A stretch of 64,000 nt of DNA from Pseudobdellovibrionaceae bacterium (lineage in GTDB: Bacteria > Bdellovibrionota > Bdellovibrionia > Bdellovibrionales > Bdellovibrionaceae). Position numbers and translations under genes: made by a program. Location of the stretch: positions 3,008,565 to 3,072,564 of the forward strand of contig JAHBUV010000001.1 in assembly GCA_019637915.1 (NCBI GenBank), in the 5' to 3' direction. Under the pieces are notes generated by a model. It was given only the letters and a program-made list of their open reading frames with translations, had not been told where the DNA came from and did not search any database. Below are positions 59,758 through 64,000 of the stretch, piece after piece; position 1 is the stretch's first letter, and each line of letters starts with the position of its first letter.

Positions 59758-60562
59758 TCGACTCCTCCTCTTTGTTATTGGGGAAGTGGATCGGGACGAC
59801 GGCGTTGAGCTTGTATTTCTTCCGGGTTTTCTCGTCGCCCTTCTGCACGCCGAGGGTGATCTCGACGGCCTGCGGGAAATTGTTCTTGGTGACGGCGTCG
59901 CCGCCCTTGTCGGTGCGCCACTCCTTCACCCAGTCCTGTTTGCCCTTGCCGATGTACTGCAGGGAAAACTCGCTGACATCCTCGAGCAGCACCACCTCGT
60001 CGCCGCCGACGGTGACGTCCTCGTCGACGACGGGGGAGGAACGCCGCCACAGGCATTTGGAGCGGCGCTTGCCGTCGGCGCTGCTGCAGTCCTTGAGGCT
60101 GTAGCCGACCTCGATGAAGTCGGCCTGCCGCGAATTGCGCACCATGCGGGCGTTGTTCATCGTCACGAAGGAAAACCCCTCGGCGTTGCCGACGAAATGC
60201 GTGGCGGGATCGACCCGCGGGGCTTCGCGGCGCGTGGCCTGCTGCTGCTCCAGCAGCGCCTGGCGCTGGGCGGCCGCGGGATCGGCGGGGTTGGGCAGGG
60301 CGCCACCCGGGTTTTCCTTCTTTTTCAGGAGATCCTGGAGTTCCTTCTCAGTGTCGCGGTGGTGAAAGGCGAGGTTCACGTCCCTCTCCATCAGGCGCAT
60401 GGCATCGCGCATTTTCGAGATGTCGTCGATCTGGGTTTGAATGGTCACCTTGGCGCGCACCGCCTGCTGGATGGTCCGCGACGCCAGCATGGCGAGGGTC
60501 GCCAGGATCGCCACCGAGATCAGCACTTCGATCAGGGTGAAGCCCCCGCGCCGCCTCATCAC
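59708..60562 (-). CDS. gspJ: Type II secretion minor pseudopilin GspJ
   Basis: 284 residues. Prepilin signal RRGGFTLIEVLISVAILATL (cleavage before Phe). Beta domain with FVTMNNARMVRNSRQADFIE, VGYSLKDCSS and ISEF-type FSLQYIGKGKQDWVKEWRTD. A disordered Pro/Ala/Gln insert at about 85-115 is extra compared with typical GspJ. Part of the pseudopilus tip complex. Overlaps gspI by 4 nt and gspK by 50 nt. Confidence 0.9.
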   Translation of the reverse strand: MMRRRGGFTLIEVLISVAILATLAMLASRTIQQAVRAKVTIQTQIDDISKMRDAMRLMERDVNLAFHHRDTEKELQDLLKKKENPGGALPNPADPAAAQRQALLEQQQATRREAPRVDPATHFVGNAEGFSFVTMNNARMVRNSRQADFIEVGYSLKDCSSADGKRRSKCLWRRSSPVVDEDVTVGGDEVVLLEDVSEFSLQYIGKGKQDWVKEWRTDKGGDAVTKNNFPQAVEITLGVQKGDEKTRKKYKLNAVVPIHFPNNKEEESNAPANPGVPAATTPRN

Positions 60563-61062
60563 ATGCCCCCGGGCAGGGGGAGTTCTTTGTTGTAGTCGAC
60601 GAAGAAGGTGGTGACGGAGTACTCGAGTTCCTTGCCGCCCTTGGTTTTATGGAAGACCGAGACTTTGACTTCCTTGATGGTTTTTTTCAGGTGCTCGGAC
60701 ATCGTCTTCATGACGGTGATGAGCATCTCGCTGGCGCCGCCCTCCTGGGAGGTCAGGCCGGTGGACAGATCGGGCAGCTCGAATTCCTTCGATTTCATCT
60801 CCCAGCGGTAATCCGGGTAATCGCTGCCGAAATCGTCCGACACCTCCTCCTCGATGCTCTCGAGGGGCTTGCCGCGGTATTTGAGGTCGATCTCGGTCAT
60901 CTTGCGTTCGAGCAGGGCCGCCACCTCGGTGTTGGTCTGCGTTTTGCGGATGCGCATGAAGCTGCCGCTCCAGGAGTTCGCCAGCAGCACCACGCCCGAG
61001 GCGAGGATCACCATGGCGAGCAGGATCTCGAGCAAAGTGAAGCCGCGGCGGCGGGATCTCAT
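60559..61062 (-). CDS. gspI: Type II secretion minor pseudopilin GspI
   Basis: 167 residues. Prepilin signal MRSRRRGFTLLEILLAMVIL with Glu5. The remainder holds ALLERKMTEIDLKYRGKPLE and VSVFHKTKGGKELEYSVTTF. ATG 61062 is chosen because the basic leader is then of normal length; the open frame continues upstream through gspH in a shifted reading frame. It initiates the pseudopilus tip with GspJ and GspK. Overlaps gspH by 4 nt. Confidence 0.88.
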   Translation of the reverse strand: MRSRRRGFTLLEILLAMVILASGVVLLANSWSGSFMRIRKTQTNTEVAALLERKMTEIDLKYRGKPLESIEEEVSDDFGSDYPDYRWEMKSKEFELPDLSTGLTSQEGGASEMLITVMKTMSEHLKKTIKEVKVSVFHKTKGGKELEYSVTTFFVDYNKELPLPGGM

Positions 61063-61691
61063 CGGTTCACGTCCTTCAGGGCGCGCGCGCTCTCGACGAT
61101 GTCCGCCTGACCGGTGAGGGGATTGTAGATGAGTGACCAGGTGAGGTTCTTGCGGTCGGTGATCTGGATCGAGGCCGCTTCCATCAGGCCCTCGGGGAAG
61201 AAGTGCACGTAGGCGACGCCTTCGGTCTGCGGGGCCTTCATGTGCAAGGTCTCGACGGAGCCGAAGTACAGGCCCGAGGGCAATTTCCTTTTTTCCTTGA
61301 TGAGAACCGTGTCCATGTCCCACATCGGCGGCTTTTTCCCGTCCTCTTCCTCGTCGCGTTTTTCTTCGGCCTCGGGGTCGATCAGTTGCGGGCCCTTGGC
61401 GCGTTCCACCCAGTACTTGGGCTCGGCGGGATCGAGGTCCAGCACCAGGCGCATGGTGGCGTTGCTCAGGCGGGCGCGGTTGCGCACTTCCTTGCCCAGC
61501 ACCAGGAACTGGCGGGCGACGGATTTGATGTTGGTGTCTTTTTTGAACAAGCGCGGGGTGGCGATGGCGATCGCCGCCCCGATGATGGCGATCACGATCA
61601 TGATTTCAATGAGGGTGAAACCAGATCGCGATCGCGGCGAGGGCTTAGAGGTCGTCTTGCGAGATGTCGGCGCCAAAACCGCTTCCGCCAT
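61059..61691 (-). CDS. gspH: Type II secretion minor pseudopilin GspH
   Basis: 210 residues. A basic leader of about 23 residues and the prepilin signal SRSGFTLIEIMIVIAIIGAA (Glu5). A beta domain follows with RQFLVLGKEVRNRARLSN, LVLDLDPAEPKYWVE and an acidic insert (DPEAEEKRDEEEDGKKPP). GspH links the tip complex to the GspG shaft. The start lies 47 nt inside gspG; no later in-frame start precedes the signal. Confidence 0.88.
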   Translation of the reverse strand: MAEAVLAPTSRKTTSKPSPRSRSGFTLIEIMIVIAIIGAAIAIATPRLFKKDTNIKSVARQFLVLGKEVRNRARLSNATMRLVLDLDPAEPKYWVERAKGPQLIDPEAEEKRDEEEDGKKPPMWDMDTVLIKEKRKLPSGLYFGSVETLHMKAPQTEGVAYVHFFPEGLMEAASIQITDRKNLTWSLIYNPLTGQADIVESARALKDVNR

Positions 61692-62088
61692 CGGCCCCGT
61701 CCTTGCCGAGGGATTTCAAGGTGAACTCGCCGCCGCTGAGTTCATAGATGTAATCATGACCCCACGGATCCTTGATGCCCTCGTTGCCTTTGGTTTTGTA
61801 GTAGGGTTCCGGGCCCCAGTTGGAACAGCTGGAATCGGCTTGCAGCAGACCGCTCAAAGCTTGCGGGTAGCGGCCGCAGTCCAGGTTGTACATGGACAGG
61901 GAGTTGATGATCTGACCCATCTGGATCTTCGCCTCTTTCACTTTGGCTTTGTCCTGGGCGCCGCCGAGACGGGGCAGGAGCAAGGCCGAGATGGCGCCGA
62001 TGATGGCGAGCACGATCATGATCTCGATGAGGGTCATGCCGCGCTGGTTGCGGAGAGCCGGGAACGGGGAACGACGAAGCAAATTCAT
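61645..62088 (-). CDS. gspG: Type II secretion major pseudopilin GspG
   Basis: 147 residues. Prepilin signal NQRGMTLIEIMIVLAIIGAI with Met at +1 (the usual residue is Phe), Glu5, then the N-terminal helix and YNLDCGRYPQALSGL, DPWGHDYIYELSGGEF, typical of GspG calcium-binding loops. A disulfide is possible between the cysteines of NLDCGRYP and SSCSNW. ATG 62088 follows AGGAGG. GspG forms the pseudopilus shaft that pushes substrates through the secretin. Confidence 0.93.
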   Translation of the reverse strand: MNLLRRSPFPALRNQRGMTLIEIMIVLAIIGAISALLLPRLGGAQDKAKVKEAKIQMGQIINSLSMYNLDCGRYPQALSGLLQADSSCSNWGPEPYYKTKGNEGIKDPWGHDYIYELSGGEFTLKSLGKDGADGGSGFGADISQDDL

Positions 62089-62129
62089 GAATGATCCTCC
62101 TGATGCTGACAAACCTTCGAAAGGGTAAA

Positions 62130-63347
62130 TCACCCGCCGAGGTTTGTCATCTCGAACATCGGCACCATCACCGCCATGACGATCACCCCGATGATGATCC
62201 CCATGAGAACGGTGACGACGGGACCCATCAGGCCCGTCATCGCCTCCAATTTCGATTTGACCTGGAAATCGAAGGCGTCGGCGACCTGAGTCAACATGTT
62301 CTCGAGCTCGCCGGTCTTCTCCCCGATATTGACCATGTGAATCACGATCGGCGGGAATTGCCCTGATTTTTTCAAAGGGCCGGAAATCGATTCCCCCTCG
62401 GAGATATTGCTGCGGGCTTCAATGATCGCCTGGGCGATGACGTGGTTGTTCACGACGTTTTTAACGATGTCCAATGCGTAAAGCATAGGCACCCCGCCGT
62501 TCAACAAAGTCGCGAGAGTCCGCGTGAAGCGGCCCACCGCCACCATGCGGATCACGGGGCCGAAGACGGGCAGCTTGAGGGCGATGGCGTCCCATTGTTT
62601 GGCGCCGTTCTCGGACTTCTTCCAGTTGTTGAAGATGACGTAACCCAGCACCATGGCGCCGACGATCAGGTACCACGAGTTCACCAGGAAGCCGGAGAAG
62701 TTGATGATCATGACGGAGTACCAGGGCAGGGTGAGCTGGGGATTCGATTCGAACACCACCACGAGCTTCGGGATCAGGAAGACGAAGAGGCCGATTAGGA
62801 TGGCCATGGTCACGACCAGCATGATGATCGGGTAGGTCATGGCGCTCGAGACCTTCTGGCGCAGTTCCGCCGAGGACTCGGTGAATTCGGCCAGGCGCAT
62901 GAGGATCATGTCGAGGGAGCCGGAGGCCTCGCCCGCCTCGACCATGGAGATGTAGATGTTGTCGAAGATGTTGGGGTACTTGGCGAGGGCTTTGTTGAGG
63001 GGGGCCCCCTCGTTCACCATGTTTTTGCAATCGGAAATGGCTTCGGAGAGCACGGCGTTCTCCACCTGCTCGGCGACGGCGTTCAGGGCGTCCACGAGGG
63101 GGATGTTGGCTTTCACGAGGGTCGCGAGCTGGCGGGTCATCAGCGACAGGTCCTTCACGCCGACGCTTTTGCCCCGCGTGGCGATCTTCTTCTTGGCGCC
63201 GCCTTCTTTCTTCTTGTCCTTGATGTCGGTGACGAAGACGCCGTCTTTTTTCAGGCGGGTGCGGGCCGCCCGCATGTTCTCGGCGTCGACGACGCCCTTG
63301 GTGTTGCGCCCCGCTTTGGTCAGGCCTCGGTATTCGAAAATCGGCAT
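62130..63347 (-). CDS. gspF: Type II secretion platform protein GspF
   Basis: 405 residues. Two T2SSF domains: MPIFEYRGLTKAGRNTKGVV with LSLMTRQLATLVKANIPLVD, and MLYALDIVKNVVNNHVIAQAI with ENMLTQVADAFDFQVKSKL. Three membrane helices are seen (around 170-195, 225-245, 370-395). It is the inner-membrane platform protein at the centre of the ATPase GspE. The gap to gspE is 165 nt and holds two strong hairpins, unlike the tight spacing elsewhere in the operon. Confidence 0.95.
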   Translation of the reverse strand: MPIFEYRGLTKAGRNTKGVVDAENMRAARTRLKKDGVFVTDIKDKKKEGGAKKKIATRGKSVGVKDLSLMTRQLATLVKANIPLVDALNAVAEQVENAVLSEAISDCKNMVNEGAPLNKALAKYPNIFDNIYISMVEAGEASGSLDMILMRLAEFTESSAELRQKVSSAMTYPIIMLVVTMAILIGLFVFLIPKLVVVFESNPQLTLPWYSVMIINFSGFLVNSWYLIVGAMVLGYVIFNNWKKSENGAKQWDAIALKLPVFGPVIRMVAVGRFTRTLATLLNGGVPMLYALDIVKNVVNNHVIAQAIIEARSNISEGESISGPLKKSGQFPPIVIHMVNIGEKTGELENMLTQVADAFDFQVKSKLEAMTGLMGPVVTVLMGIIIGVIVMAVMVPMFEMTNLGG

Positions 63348-63370
63348 AGGGAAAGATTAGCGGAAATCAG

Positions 63371-63502
63371 GAGGGGGGGACAGGACTTTCGCGGAGGAAC
63401 AACCCACGGACCAAAGTCCAGACAAACAACAACCCCCCTCAATCACAGAATCCCGAACCGGGATACCGGTCTACAGGTTAACGGGTAGACCGGTATCCCG
63501 GT
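63371..63502 (-). repeat. Two large hairpins between gspE and gspF
   Basis: ACCGGGATACCGGTCTAC (63457-63474) pairs perfectly over 18 bp with 63485-63502; the loop is AGGTTAACGG. A second nested hairpin lies between 63371 and 63440: GAGGGGGG pairs with CCCCCCTC, and GGACTTT pairs with AAAGTCC inside it. No T-run follows the 18-bp stem, so it may be an RNA-processing or partial termination point that sets the ratio of GspE to the downstream genes. Confidence 0.75.
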
Positions 63503-63512
63503 GCGTGCGGCC

Positions 63513-64000
63513 TTAGATATCCAGTTGGGTGTTCGACAGAACTTCCTCGATCGTCGTGATGCCCGACATCACCTTCTGGATGCCGTGATCGCGGAAGGTC
63601 TTCATGCCGTTTTGGATCGCCAGCTTCTTGATCGTGCCGCCGTCCTTGCGCTGCATGATCAGCGAGCGGATGTCGTCCGTGATGACGAGCATCTCGCCGA
63701 TCAGGGTCCGGCCGACGTAGCCCTTGCCGCCGCAGTGATCGCAGCCGACGGCCTTGCAGATGTTGGCGTGGGCGATGGACTCGCGGGTGATGCCGAGCAT
63801 GTTCAATTCGAAATCGCTCGGCGTGTAGGGCTGTTTGCAGTGCGGGCATAGCACCCGCACCAGGCGCTGCGACACGACGCCCAGGATGGACGAGGCGATC
63901 AGGAAGGGTTCCGCCCCCATGTCCGTCAGGCGCGGGAAGGCGCCGGCGGCGTCGTTGGCGTGGATCGTGGACATCACCAAGTGACCGGTCAGCGAGGCGT
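63513..64000 (-). CDS. gspE: Type II secretion ATPase GspE (C-terminal part)
   Basis: The frame is open to the window edge, so about 162 C-terminal residues are seen. Visible are the His-box end ([20 protein letters not shown]), the arginine-finger helix region ([17 protein letters not shown]) and the zinc motif CPHC...CDHC of GspE/PilB ATPases, then [16 protein letters not shown]. The Walker motifs must lie upstream, beyond the window. GspE powers pseudopilus assembly and is bound by GspL and GspF. Confidence 0.95.
   Translation of the reverse strand, partial: ASLTGHLVMSTIHANDAAGAFPRLTDMGAEPFLIASSILGVVSQRLVRVLCPHCKQPYTPSDFELNMLGITRESIAHANICKAVGCDHCGGKGYVGRTLIGEMLVITDDIRSLIMQRKDGGTIKKLAIQNGMKTFRDHGIQKVMSGITTIEEVLSNTQLDI

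Noticed and set aside
57217-59808. An 863-codon plus-strand open frame opposite gspL and gspK
   Set aside because: Antisense shadow with no family resemblance; both minus-strand genes have clear T2SS signatures.

Overview
The window looks like chromosomal DNA from a GC-rich Gram-negative bacterium, most probably a Bdellovibrionota (Bdellovibrio-like) relative. That placement is inferred from the many outer-membrane beta-barrels and lipoproteins, a long trimeric-fibre-like protein resembling the fibres known from Bdellovibrio, the gene order rimP-nusA-infB-rbfA-truB-rpsO-pnp-M16 peptidase-dut, and a gspE-to-gspN type II secretion operon with a delta-type GspN. Hand-counted sample lines give about 65-72% G+C in typical genes and 20-37% in one island at about 46160-49000.

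Layout. 1-7500: start of a membrane sensor-like protein, a FecR-domain protein, a MotB without MotA, a fibre protein with a compositionally different C-terminal tip, and a lipoprotein subtilase. 7500-13424: a response regulator/PAS histidine kinase pair, a STAS/zinc-ribbon protein, small secreted and cytosolic proteins, a YchJ protein and a POT peptide transporter with a structured leader. 13700-20600: envelope proteins and tRNA-Leu(CAA), ending with a SurA-like periplasmic protein. 20590-32550: a GNAT acetyltransferase, the translation/RNA-decay cluster, an M16 peptidase, dUTPase and OsmC. 32600-45350: small membrane proteins, a GT2 glycosyltransferase, then mutL-miaA-yicC-gmk-rpoZ-relA/spoT and an S9 peptidase. 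46160-50109: the AT-rich island. 50188-54893: a bacterioferritin-like protein, a HigB/HigA toxin-antitoxin pair, an SPFH/NfeD pair, an outer-membrane protein, a lipoprotein and ssb. 55122-64000: T2SS genes N to E, all on the minus strand, with gspE cut by the window edge.

The strongest candidate for something undescribed is the island. A small secreted protein, an Opp-type family-5 solute-binding protein without permeases, a compact stand-alone YcaO-family enzyme and a histidine kinase lie head to tail with overlapping ends. YcaO enzymes modify peptide backbones, family-5 binding proteins capture peptides, and a histidine kinase signals, so a modified-peptide sensing system is a reasonable hypothesis. 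No precursor peptide was identified.

The second is a likely small RNA just 3' of pnp (30001-30198). It has a 27-bp closing stem, two internal hairpins that both display the anti-Shine-Dalgarno loop CTCCT, a third hairpin and a terminal T-run. Other points of interest are the chimeric fibre, a structured RNA/attenuator before the POT gene, perfect long palindromes between gspE and gspF and near 45440, and a near-leaderless toxin-antitoxin promoter.
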